A stretch of 8,570 nt of DNA from Bacillota bacterium (GCA_023458855.1 JAEWWQ010000319.1:1-8570), one strand, 5' to 3'; counted from the first letter of the stretch, positions 1 through 5,965 are shown. Made by a program: numbers and translations. The notes: generated from the letters alone by a model not told the origin.

Positions 1-181
1 TTTTATTTCTCTGAAATTCTTTTATAGAATTTTCAGGGTTGCATTACTGTTTAGGAATCATTTTTCCTAGAAATTCCGACTCGCTTTTCTTTCGATCCGC
101 TTGTCTTTCATTTCCTTTTCAAGGTTCATTTTGCTAACTTTTCTTTATGAAAGTTTCTCATTTATTTGTATCGGTCAGCTT
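1..181 (-). other. Leader region without a convincing gene
   Basis: The stretch downstream of the promoter at 188-215 has no long frame. It holds two tiny minus-strand frames that overlap by ATGA: 161-126 (11 codons) and 129-67 (20 codons, Lys/Arg/Glu-rich). Neither has a ribosome binding site, so neither is called as a gene. Two dyads are present: a 9-bp stem with one bulge at 11-36 (CTGAAATTC against GAATTTTCAG) and a 6-bp stem at 52-69 (TAGGAA against TTCCTA). Neither is followed by a T-run on the minus strand, so neither is an intrinsic terminator. It is most likely a 5' leader of a gene outside the window. Confidence 0.4.
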
Positions 182-187
182 GAATAT

Positions 188-215
188 ATTATCACATCAT
201 TCGACATCTTGTCAA
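188..215 (-). promoter_or_regulatory. Probable promoter reading off the left edge
   Basis: On the minus strand a perfect TTGACA (215-210) stands 16 bases before GATAAT (193-188, five of six consensus bases). The predicted start is near 181. It lies 27 bases after tRNA-Ser(GGA). The downstream gene, presumably left of the window, would have a leader of at least 180 bases. Confidence 0.65.
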
Positions 216-241
216 CATGTTTTTTATATTTTTCTAACCAG

Positions 242-330
242 CGGAGAAGGAGGGATTCGAACCCTCGCATCGCTATTAACGATCTACTCCCTTTCCAGGG
301 GAGCCCCTTCAACCTCTTGGGTACTTCTCC
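242..330 (-). tRNA. tRNA-Ser, anticodon GGA
   Basis: An 89-base class II tRNA lying 21 bases after the tRNA-Ser(UGA) gene and surely on the same transcript. The acceptor stem is GGAGAAG with CTTCTCC, discriminator G at 242. The anticodon stem-loop is CTCCC-CTGGAAA-GGGAG, with anticodon GGA (plus-strand 294-296) reading UCC and UCU. The long variable arm includes ATCG pairing with CGAT, and the T arm is GAGGG-TTCGAAT-CCCTC. CCA is not encoded (CTGG follows). As with its neighbour, A36-A37-A38 fits MiaA, not t6A. No hairpin plus T-run follows in the next 60 bases, so the 3' end probably comes from processing of a longer transcript. Confidence 0.97.
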
Positions 331-351
331 AAAAGCCTAAGCATAAAGAAA

Positions 352-437
352 CGGAGAGGATGGGATTCGAACCCATGCGCCCTTGCGGACAAACGGTTTT
401 CAAGACCGCCTCGTTATGACCACTTCGATACCTCTCC
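352..437 (-). tRNA. tRNA-Ser, anticodon UGA
   Basis: An 86-base class II tRNA. The acceptor stem GGAGAGG pairs with CCTCTCC, with discriminator G at 352. The anticodon loop CTTGAAA holds TGA (plus-strand 400-402), reading UCA and related UCN codons. A long variable arm (GTCC-GCAA-GGGC) marks it as serine. The T arm is ATGGG-TTCGAAT-CCCAT. CCA is not encoded; the discriminator is followed by TTTC, so RNase Z cleavage and CCA addition are needed. The A36-A37-A38 loop suits MiaA-type isopentenylation, not t6A. It is the first tRNA after the promoter, with a leader of about 90 bases. Confidence 0.97.
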
Positions 438-509
438 ATAATATAACTATTGCTATTGAAAACATCAAAATTACTTCAATATTCTCTGTCGTACTTTGTT
501 GTTATAAGT

Positions 510-536
510 ATATCACTCAGCAGCGACAAGTGATAT
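510..536 (-). repeat. Perfect dyad over the tRNA promoter start region
   Basis: ATATCACT and AGTGATAT form perfect 8-base arms around an 11-base centre. One arm overlaps the last two bases of the -10 box, and the predicted start (about 528) is at the edge of the centre. Since most of one arm lies before the start, it fits a DNA operator better than an RNA hairpin, but no repressor family is recognised. Confidence 0.6.
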
Positions 537-563
537 TTTATCATCTTTATTTTTTTATGTCAA
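535..563 (-). promoter_or_regulatory. Strong promoter of the tRNA-Ser pair
   Basis: On the minus strand a perfect TTGACA (563-558) stands exactly 17 bases before TAAAAT (540-535), which is also preceded by TGA, an extended -10 element. An A/T-rich UP-like stretch (runs of A and T at about 579-598) lies upstream. The predicted start is near 528, about 90 bases before the first tRNA. This is the best promoter in the window, as expected for stable RNA. Its -35 box lies only about 30 bases after the ispD stop. Confidence 0.88.
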
Positions 564-593
564 TAAGATTTCGGAACTTTTTTAAATATTTTT

Positions 594-1331
594 TTATGTC
601 TGATTTTTCCTGAAAACACGGGCAATTTGAAGGTCCTCAGGTGTCGTGATTTTAAGGTTCTTATAATCACCTTCTATTAGCTTTATCTTTATATTAGTAA
701 ATGTTTCTACTACCATTGCATCATCTGTGACAACAATTCCTCTTTCCTGTAAGGTGTTTTCTTCTTCCATTAATTTTGTATATGCCTGATTCACCAATCC
801 GCATTCAAATACTTGCGGGGTCTGGATAATCCATACTGAATTGCGGTTTGGCGTTGTTCTAATATAACCACTTTCATCTGCAATCTTTACCGTATCCTTT
901 GCTGGCATCCCAACAACGCATGCCTTTTCCTCTCTTACACAGGCTAGTACCCGATATAAGATATCCTTATCTATAAATGGTCTTGCAGCATCGTGAATCC
1001 AGACATAACATCTACATTTGGTATCCAATAAGAGTTTCGTTATTGCCTGCAGACCATTATATACAGAATGGTAACGTTCCTTTCCGCCTTCCACAACAGC
1101 TCTTACCTTGGAAAACTGAAACCGTTCTACAATCTCACTCTGTACATATGCTTCTTCACCACATCCTGCCACAACAATAATATCTGTAATACATTCTGTC
1201 TGTTCAAATGTCCTTAGAGAATAATAAAGTACCGGCTTATCTTCCAACAACAGAAATTGCTTTTTCTGGTTTGTCTGCATTCTCCTGCCTTGTCCGGCTG
1301 CTAAAATTACTGCTATATTTCTTTCATCCAT
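594..1331 (-). CDS. ispD: IspD, MEP cytidylyltransferase
   Basis: 2-C-methyl-D-erythritol 4-phosphate cytidylyltransferase, the third step of the MEP route to isoprenoids: MEP plus CTP gives CDP-methylerythritol and pyrophosphate. From the chosen ATG (245 residues), the CTP-binding AVILAAGQGRRM is at 7-18, followed by KKQF; EGGKERYHSV at 81-90; HDAARPF at 113-119; then PAKDTVKI, TPQVFE and VTDDAMVVE. All are family hallmarks. An ATG 21 bases upstream (1352) is in frame, but its nearest GGAG is 17 bases away, whereas the 1331 start has GGATGG 7 bases upstream and gives the usual N-terminus. The gap to tsaD is 45-66 bases with no visible terminator. IspF is not present next to it. No intrinsic terminator follows the stop, so transcription could continue into the tRNA genes. 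Some IspD-fold enzymes use ribitol phosphate (TarI); the isolated setting does not suggest that. Confidence 0.92.
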   Translation of the reverse strand: MDERNIAVILAAGQGRRMQTNQKKQFLLLEDKPVLYYSLRTFEQTECITDIIVVAGCGEEAYVQSEIVERFQFSKVRAVVEGGKERYHSVYNGLQAITKLLLDTKCRCYVWIHDAARPFIDKDILYRVLACVREEKACVVGMPAKDTVKIADESGYIRTTPNRNSVWIIQTPQVFECGLVNQAYTKLMEEENTLQERGIVVTDDAMVVETFTNIKIKLIEGDYKNLKITTPEDLQIARVFRKNQT

Positions 1332-1397
1332 ACCTGTTCCATCCAAGTTCATAATGTGATTTTAATTATCTCCAAAGACCTGATTGCATTTCCCATA

Positions 1398-2423
1398 CTA
1401 ACGCTCTCCCAGTTTCAGATTCGGTACCGCATTCAAATCATATCCGCTTCTGGTTCCGGCAAGATATTCATAATATCCTGCCGTTCCTATCATAGCTGCA
1501 TTATCTGTACAGAACACCGGGGATGGATGATAGAATTCTATTCCTTCTCCGTCACAAGCTCTTGCAAATGCATTTCGTAATGTTGAATTTGATGCAACAC
1601 CACCCGCAATTGCAAATTTATGAAAATGATATTCCTTCACTGCTCCCAAAGAATGTTCCACCAATACGTCTACAACTGCTTTTTGAAAAGAAGCCGCAAT
1701 ATCTGCTCTGTTGATCTCTTCTCCCTTCATTCGGCATCCGTTCAAATAATTCAGTACTGCTGACTTTAATCCGCTAAAACTGAAGTCATATGCGGAACCA
1801 TCTACTTTGGCCCTTGGAAAATGAATTGCCTCCGGGTCCCCCTCTTTGGATAATTTATCTATTTTAGGTCCGCCCGGATATCCTAATCCTATAGCCCGTG
1901 CCACCTTGTCAAAGGCTTCTCCTGCGGCGTCATCCCTTGTTCTTCCAATAATTTCATATTTTCCATAGTCCCTGACAACTACGAGATGCGAATGCCCACC
2001 GGAGACAACAAGGCATACATATGGTGGTTCCAATTCTTTATTTTCAATATAATTTGCGCTGATATGACCTTCTATATGATGAACTCCAATCAATGGAATG
2101 CCCGAAGCAAAGCTGATTGCTTTTGCTGCCGATACACCTACCAAAAGTGCACCTACAAGTCCCGGACCATACGTAACTGCAATTGCCGTAATATCCTGTA
2201 AAGTAACATTTGCCTCTTGTAATGCTTCCTCAATTACCTGATTGATTTTTTCAATATGCTTTCTTGAAGCAATTTCCGGTACAACGCCCCCATACAATGT
2301 ATGGAGCGCAATTTGAGATGAGATTACATTTGATAATACTTCCCGGCCGTTTTTAACAACTGCTGCGGCGGTTTCGTCACAGGAACTCTCTATTCCCAGT
2401 ATCAATATATCTTCCTTATTCAT
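1398..2423 (-). CDS. tsaD: TsaD, t6A threonylcarbamoyl transferase
   Basis: The catalytic subunit that moves the threonylcarbamoyl group from its AMP-linked intermediate to A37 of ANN-decoding tRNAs. Of 341 residues from the chosen ATG, ILGIESSCDETAAAVV starts at about 8, the metal-binding HHIEGH is at 115-120 (His116 and His120), and VVSGGHSHLV, DDAAGEAFDKVARAIGLGYPGG and CTDNAAM (the metal Asp) follow in order. The ATG at 2423 is chosen because family members begin a few residues before ILGIESS, and it overlaps the upstream stop by 8 bases, suggesting coupled translation. An in-frame ATG at 2474 would add 17 non-family residues and has AGGA only 2 bases away. TsaD usually adjoins tsaB and rimI in Firmicutes; here three genes separate them. 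The partner making the AMP intermediate (TsaC/Sua5) is not in the window. Confidence 0.96.
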   Translation of the reverse strand: MNKEDILILGIESSCDETAAAVVKNGREVLSNVISSQIALHTLYGGVVPEIASRKHIEKINQVIEEALQEANVTLQDITAIAVTYGPGLVGALLVGVSAAKAISFASGIPLIGVHHIEGHISANYIENKELEPPYVCLVVSGGHSHLVVVRDYGKYEIIGRTRDDAAGEAFDKVARAIGLGYPGGPKIDKLSKEGDPEAIHFPRAKVDGSAYDFSFSGLKSAVLNYLNGCRMKGEEINRADIAASFQKAVVDVLVEHSLGAVKEYHFHKFAIAGGVASNSTLRNAFARACDGEGIEFYHPSPVFCTDNAAMIGTAGYYEYLAGTRSGYDLNAVPNLKLGER

Positions 2424-2997
2424 TTTCGTTCGTATCAGCCAGTTCCCATCCGTAGATTTTCCAATGGCCTTCATCGTCCTTTCTCAATAGAAATCGTTCC
2501 GTTGTAAATTTCAGTTCTGTCCCCTGCCTTAATGTGAACATGCAGTACAGTTTTGCAAATTCAAATCCATCCGCCGAAAAATACTCTACATCCATGCTGG
2601 AAGATGTTGAATAACTTGATATGGTACATTTTTTTTCAGCAAAACTATCTATGTCAGCCTTCAGATCAGTCAGATATTGCTCCTCAGATTGATTTGCTAC
2701 CAGCTCATCGTCATAGAGTTCTCTGATTTTTAATGCCAACGCCTTCAGTTCTTCTTCTGTATATTTTTCGTTGTAGAAACATTTTGTAATCTCGCAATAA
2801 AATTTCACCACTTCTTTCGGTGATGGAGGATATGAAATTTCAAGATTATCCAATAAAACAGTCTGTACTGCAGTCGGCTGTGCTGATTCTTCTGTCTGCG
2901 TCACTGTTCTATTAGACAAATAAAAATAGTAACCGATAATTAACCCAATTACAATAATTAATATTATTATCCCTTTTGCTTCTTTCAAACGCCCCAT
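2416..2997 (-). CDS. Membrane-anchored protein of unknown function (DUF6715-like)
   Basis: A 193-residue protein with one N-terminal membrane helix (about 9-27, after the basic MGRLKEAK), then a Ser/Thr/Gln-rich linker (about 30-47) and an extracytoplasmic domain (about 50-187). No lipobox cysteine follows the helix, so it is an anchored rather than a lipid-modified protein. The domain carries four cysteines (68, 73, 124, 152) and ends with FLLRKDDEGHWKIYGWEL, a pattern seen in NTF2-like folds; that fold is my inference. The family is probably DUF6715, from memory. A GGGGG-type ribosome binding site precedes the ATG. The 3' end overlaps the preferred tsaD start by 8 bases, so it is tightly tied to the t6A operon, although an exported protein has no obvious part in tRNA modification. 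Confidence 0.8.
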   Translation of the reverse strand: MGRLKEAKGIIILIIVIGLIIGYYFYLSNRTVTQTEESAQPTAVQTVLLDNLEISYPPSPKEVVKFYCEITKCFYNEKYTEEELKALALKIRELYDDELVANQSEEQYLTDLKADIDSFAEKKCTISSYSTSSSMDVEYFSADGFEFAKLYCMFTLRQGTELKFTTERFLLRKDDEGHWKIYGWELADTNENE

Positions 2998-3014
2998 AAA
3001 TTCCCCCTGTGACT

Positions 3015-3926
3015 CTACTCTTCTTTAAATACGAGTTCTGCTGTCTTACCATCTTTGCCTGCGATTGCATTCTTAAATATCTTTTTTACATCATTCATAT
3101 ATTCTTCCGGATGTGTCAGTGAAGGACTGAAATGTGTCAGCCAAAGCTGCTCCACATCTGCATTTTTTGCAAGTTCTGCGGCTTCAAAAAATGTCATATG
3201 CTTATGCTCCTTTGCTTTGTCTGTTTTATCTATTTCGCCGTACATCCCTTCGCATATGAATAAGTCAGCATTTTGCGCATTCTTTACGATACTCTCGGTA
3301 GGTCTTGTATCTGTGCAATAAGTCAGCTTCAATCCTTTCCTGGGACTGCCCAACACCATATCCGGCGTATAAATATGATCTTCTATCTTTACAATCTCAC
3401 CCTTTTGAAGTTTATTCCAGTACCGCTTATCAATTCCAAGTTCGATTGCCTTCTCAATCTGAAACTTTCCTATTCTGTCGATTACAATGCTATAGCCATA
3501 GCATAAAACATTGTGATTCACTTTAAAAGCTTCAATCCGAAATCCATCAAAATGAAATGTCTGTTCTGCCTCTGTTATCTCTACGCAATTCAACAAAAAT
3601 GGGAGCTCTGGTGCTATTACTCTTAATGCACTCACAACTCTTGTCAGTCCTTTTGGTCCAATCAGCGTCAAGGGCTCTGTACGTTCCGCATTTCCCATTG
3701 TTAACAGCATTCCCGGCAAACCACTTATATGGTCGGCATGAAAATGGGTAAAACAAATCACATCTATTGGTTTCGGACTCCAGCCTTTTTCCTTCATGGC
3801 TATCTGGGTTCCTTCTCCGCAATCAATTAAAACATTTTTACCATTATATCGGGTCATTAACGCAGTCAGCCAGCGGTATGGAAGAGGCATCATTCCCCCA
3901 GTCCCAAGTAAACATACATCTAACAT
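3015..3926 (-). CDS. rnz: Ribonuclease Z (tRNA 3' endonuclease)
   Basis: A 303-residue zinc-dependent metallo-beta-lactamase-fold enzyme that cuts precursor tRNAs just after the discriminator base, so that CCA can be added. Metal ligands are visible: HFHADH (His61, His63, Asp65, His66), His138, Asp206 (TYCTDTRP) and His265 (LTHFSPS). The segment VLGSPRKG (191-198) fits the substrate-side loop region of the family, and the 226-250 stretch with EHKHMTF resembles the conserved region before the last ligand. The N-terminus GTGGMMPLPYRWLT is the clostridial variant of the usual GTxxxxPTxxRN start. GAGG lies 7 bases before the ATG. It is 17 bases from the next gene. Its presence fits the CCA-less tRNA genes at 242-437. 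A general MBL hydrolase is the only alternative, and the full ligand set and length argue against that. Confidence 0.93.
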   Translation of the reverse strand: MLDVCLLGTGGMMPLPYRWLTALMTRYNGKNVLIDCGEGTQIAMKEKGWSPKPIDVICFTHFHADHISGLPGMLLTMGNAERTEPLTLIGPKGLTRVVSALRVIAPELPFLLNCVEITEAEQTFHFDGFRIEAFKVNHNVLCYGYSIVIDRIGKFQIEKAIELGIDKRYWNKLQKGEIVKIEDHIYTPDMVLGSPRKGLKLTYCTDTRPTESIVKNAQNADLFICEGMYGEIDKTDKAKEHKHMTFFEAAELAKNADVEQLWLTHFSPSLTHPEEYMNDVKKIFKNAIAGKDGKTAELVFKEE

Positions 3927-3977
3927 TTATAAACCTCATTTACTTTTATTTTGAATATAAAAATTCCATTCTTCCAA

Positions 3978-3993
3978 GGCGAACTTGTTCGCC
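3978..3993 (-). repeat. GC-rich inverted repeat between CxxC gene and rnz
   Basis: GGCGAAC and GTTCGCC (7-bp perfect arms, 2-base centre) begin 3 bases after the stop of the CxxC gene. On the minus strand the stem is followed by TTGGAAGAATGG before any T-run, so it is not a standard intrinsic terminator; on the plus strand it is followed by ATTTTATAAT. It could be a weak attenuator, an mRNA-end stabiliser or a protein site within the run. The GAAC arms resemble a LexA half-site, but the spacing is wrong for the Gram-positive SOS box. Confidence 0.5.
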
Positions 3994-3996
3994 ATT

Positions 3997-4239
3997 TTAT
4001 AATAATTCTTTCATTTCTTCTGTTTCTGCCGGAATCTTCAATACTTTCGTAAGTTTTTCGTAGCACTCTTCACACAGATCAAACTTTTCCATTTGACCGT
4101 CTCTTTTTGAAAAATATCCAAAATGCTGCTCTATACTGCAGCACCCCTCCTTTAAAATTCCGTTTTCCACCTTAAGGTGCCTCTGGCACATATTACATAC
4201 TACTTCCTGCAATTCCTGTTGTTCTGAATAAATACGCAT
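3997..4239 (-). CDS. Small double-CxxC protein, probable zinc binder
   Basis: An 80-residue protein of unknown function. Cys15-x2-Cys18 near the N-terminus and Cys56-x2-Cys59 (FDLCEECYEKL) make a likely four-cysteine zinc site; adjacent Cys33-Cys34 lie between them. The middle holds HFGYFSKRDG (39-48). It has no membrane segment or export signal, so it should be cytoplasmic. The end is acidic (ETEEMKELL). I recall similar uncharacterised proteins in Lachnospiraceae but know of no assigned role. It lies between rimI and rnz, with gaps of 85 and 70 bases, on the same strand. Its position hints at a link with tRNA or ribosome maturation, but that is inference. The start is set by the AGGAGG at 4247-4252. 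The coding call is firm, the function open. Confidence 0.85.
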   Translation of the reverse strand: MRIYSEQQELQEVVCNMCQRHLKVENGILKEGCCSIEQHFGYFSKRDGQMEKFDLCEECYEKLTKVLKIPAETEEMKELL

Positions 4240-4246
4240 CGTTCTT

Positions 4247-4252
4247 CCTCCT
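4247..4252 (-). promoter_or_regulatory. Ribosome binding site fixing the CxxC gene start
   Basis: A perfect AGGAGG (minus strand, 4252-4247) stands 7 bases before the ATG at 4239. It lies inside the coding sequence that would result from the in-frame ATG at 4260, so the 4239 start is clearly preferred. It is the strongest ribosome binding site in the window, which suggests this small protein is made in quantity. Confidence 0.85.
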
Positions 4253-4282
4253 AAGTTCACATTACGGTTCCTCTACGTCTTC

Positions 4283-4288
4283 ATTATA
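4283..4288 (-). promoter_or_regulatory. Possible internal -10 box before the CxxC gene
   Basis: A perfect TATAAT (minus strand, 4288-4283) lies about 44 bases before the CxxC gene start, in the 85-base gap after rimI. No good -35 box stands 16-18 bases upstream (TTTACA is there but only 13 bases away), and there is no correctly placed TG extension. It may give a second transcription start for the CxxC gene, rnz and the genes beyond, or may be chance in AT-rich DNA. Confidence 0.3.
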
Positions 4289-4324
4289 CGCATTGTAGTT
4301 CTGTAAACCTAGTGGTAATTGTTC

Positions 4325-4759
4325 CTATCGCTTCCACATAATAACAGCATTTTCACATGGCTTTTCATAAAAATTTTTTCGAATACCCTCCGGTAAAAAT
4401 CCGAGTTTTTCATATACATGAATGGCAGACTTATTACTCTCTCTGACCTCTAGTGTAAATTCCCGGGCACCCATTTTTTCTCCGCTTTCAATAAGTTTAC
4501 ATAACATATTTGTTCCAATTCCCTTATTACGGTATTCCGGTCTGATAACCACATTGGTTATTTCTCCTTCTCCGGCAATATTACGCAATCCACAGCTTCC
4601 AATGATCTCATCACCATCTTCCGCTACCATATAATAAGCGTATTCTGCTTCTATCATTTCCAGAAAAGCACTGGCAGACCATGGCATGGAAAATGTTTCT
4701 TCTTCAACCCTAGCCACTTCTCTTACATCTTTTTCCTGCATCTTTCTATATTGTATCAT
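4325..4759 (-). CDS. rimI: RimI, ribosomal protein S18 N-acetyltransferase
   Basis: A GNAT acetyltransferase of 144 residues that by family acetylates the N-terminal alanine of ribosomal protein S18 using acetyl-CoA. The acetyl-CoA pyrophosphate loop is R-N-K-G-I-G at 77-82, after IRPEY. Glu104 (in LEVRESNKSAIHVYEKLGF, from 103) and Tyr116 sit where the E. coli enzyme has its catalytic Glu and Tyr. The early ETFSMPWS segment is also typical of RimI. The start at 4759 lies inside the end of tsaB (14-base overlap) and has no strong ribosome binding site of its own, so coupled translation is likely; Met7 is a less likely alternative start. After the TAG stop the frame stays open for another 20 sense codons before TAA. 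Some GNATs in this position have other targets, so the S18 role is by family and context. Confidence 0.93.
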   Translation of the reverse strand: MIQYRKMQEKDVREVARVEEETFSMPWSASAFLEMIEAEYAYYMVAEDGDEIIGSCGLRNIAGEGEITNVVIRPEYRNKGIGTNMLCKLIESGEKMGAREFTLEVRESNKSAIHVYEKLGFLPEGIRKNFYEKPCENAVIMWKR

Positions 4760-5492
4760 GTTGATTTTTTTCCATTCTTTCTCTCTCAGCCTGAGACATC
4801 CTCAGATAATCAGGCTGATGTTCTCTGGCATTTTGCACCTTACCTTCCAGATAATAATTTTGGGCAAGTGTTGCGATGGAAGCCGCACTCTGCCTGTTTC
4901 GATGTGCCGGTGCAAAGTGATATGGCACTTTCAATCCATCTGCTATCTTTTCCGAAAATACAGGAATAGCATCGCCTACAAAAATAACACTTCTGCCTAT
5001 TTTATTCAGCTTTTCTATCAATTCATCCATTGTGATTGCACATTGTTCTTCAATTATCTGCAACTGATACATCATATCCCTGCCTGCTGAATCTGTTGAT
5101 TTCTCGGTAAATTCATAGATTCCTGTATATACTTGTCCGCGCCTTGCGTCCATAATCGGACATACCAACAGATTTGTGGCATACATATTATATGCCAGCC
5201 CCTCTAATGTCGGAATTCCAATTAAAGGTTTTTTTAAAGCAAGACCCAGCCCTTTCGCTGTTGCTGAACCGATTCGAAGTCCGGTAAAAGAACCTGGTCC
5301 TGCTGCCACCGCAATTGCGTCAATTGTGTGCATATCCAGCTCAATCATTTTTGTAATTTCATCCAACATCGGTAACAGGGTCTGTGAATGTGTCTTCTTG
5401 TATTGTATCGTATATTCTGCAATCAGATTATCATCTTCTACAACAGCAAGGGAGGCTGTTAATCCTGAACTGTCCAACGCCAATATCTTCAT
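4746..5492 (-). CDS. tsaB: TsaB, scaffold of the t6A transferase complex
   Basis: TsaB is the inactive ASKHA-fold partner that dimerises with TsaD in cytoplasmic t6A synthesis. At 248 residues it is near the family norm. The N-terminal MKILALDSS, THSQTLLP (34-41), AGPGSFTGLRIG (64-75) and the MDARRGQVY segment (114-122) are all hallmarks. The metal-binding His pair of TsaD is absent, as expected for TsaB, which settles it against a second TsaD. GAGG lies about 9 bases before the ATG. The 3' end overlaps the rimI start by 14 bases, which suggests translational coupling. The C-terminal part (about 125-248) is more variable, as is normal. Confidence 0.96.
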   Translation of the reverse strand: MKILALDSSGLTASLAVVEDDNLIAEYTIQYKKTHSQTLLPMLDEITKMIELDMHTIDAIAVAAGPGSFTGLRIGSATAKGLGLALKKPLIGIPTLEGLAYNMYATNLLVCPIMDARRGQVYTGIYEFTEKSTDSAGRDMMYQLQIIEEQCAITMDELIEKLNKIGRSVIFVGDAIPVFSEKIADGLKVPYHFAPAHRNRQSAASIATLAQNYYLEGKVQNAREHQPDYLRMSQAERERMEKNQHDTI

Positions 5493-5524
5493 TTATATTA
5501 ACCTCAATCTATTTTAATATTATC

Positions 5525-5944
5525 TTACACAATCGTTATTTTACGATAGTCAAATCCTTTTTTCAAATCTTTTTCGATAGTAACCTGCTTATAGGTATCC
5601 GGTAAAATCTCTGTGATCAGGTTTGCCCACTCTATCATACAAACACCATTGCCGTAAAAATAATCTTCATATCCAATTTCTTCCATCTCTTCCACATCAC
5701 CGATTCGGTATACATCAAAATGGTAAAACGGAAGCCTGCCCTCCTCATACACTTGCACAATGGTAAAAGTAGGACTGCAAATAGGTTCTTCAATACCCAG
5801 CCCTTTCGCTACTCCCTGTGTAAAGACCGTTTTTCCAACTCCAAGGTCCCCATTCAGAGTATATACCTGCCCTGCTTCTGCCTGTTCGCCAATTTTTTTT
5901 CCTAACGCAAAGGTCTCCTCTGCTTTCCACGTCTCAATAACCAT
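5525..5944 (-). CDS. tsaE: TsaE, ATPase of t6A tRNA modification
   Basis: TsaE is the P-loop ATPase that works with TsaB and TsaD to make N6-threonylcarbamoyladenosine (t6A) at position 37 of tRNAs that read ANN codons. It binds the TsaB-TsaD dimer and is thought to reset it after each round. The 139 residues match the usual short length. The Walker A motif GDLGVGKT is at 32-39, SPTF at 57-60, the conserved HFDVYR at 75-80, and the IEWAN segment at 104-108. GGAG lies 10 bases upstream of the ATG at 5944, an acceptable distance. The gene follows the YcxB-like gene by 21 bases and precedes tsaB by 32 bases, matching the tsaE-tsaB-rimI order seen in Bacillus and many clostridia. No key residue appears to be missing. 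Confidence 0.96.
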   Translation of the reverse strand: MVIETWKAEETFALGKKIGEQAEAGQVYTLNGDLGVGKTVFTQGVAKGLGIEEPICSPTFTIVQVYEEGRLPFYHFDVYRIGDVEEMEEIGYEDYFYGNGVCMIEWANLITEILPDTYKQVTIEKDLKKGFDYRKITIV

Positions 5945-5965
5945 GTTCTGTATTCTCCGTTGCCG

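Noticed and set aside
11..36. Intrinsic terminator for the tRNA operon
   Set aside because: The stem is AT-rich and is followed on the minus strand by AGAAATAAAA rather than a T-run.
101..419. Plus-strand frames of 79 and 90 codons over the tRNA genes
   Set aside because: They read through both tRNA-Ser genes on the opposite strand and cannot be real proteins.
242..437. Integration (att) site of a mobile element at the tRNA-Ser genes
   Set aside because: No integrase, no repeated tRNA 3' end and no composition change are visible in the window.
438..470. A second promoter (TTGATG, TATATT) right before tRNA-Ser(UGA)
   Set aside because: The -10-like box ends 2 bases before the tRNA, so transcription would start inside the tRNA.
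2424..2474. Longer TsaD N-terminus starting at 2474
   Set aside because: The extra 17 residues are not TsaD-like and are antisense-free shadow reading of the upstream gene's end; the ribosome binding site is only 2 bases from that ATG.
3978..3993. LexA/SOS box
   Set aside because: GAAC and GTTC are separated by two bases; the Gram-positive LexA site needs four. It is also inside an operon, not at a promoter.
4686..5090. Plus-strand open frame of 134 codons across tsaB
   Set aside because: It is antisense to tsaB/rimI, rich in Phe, Ile and Cys as expected of a shadow frame, and has no recognisable domain.
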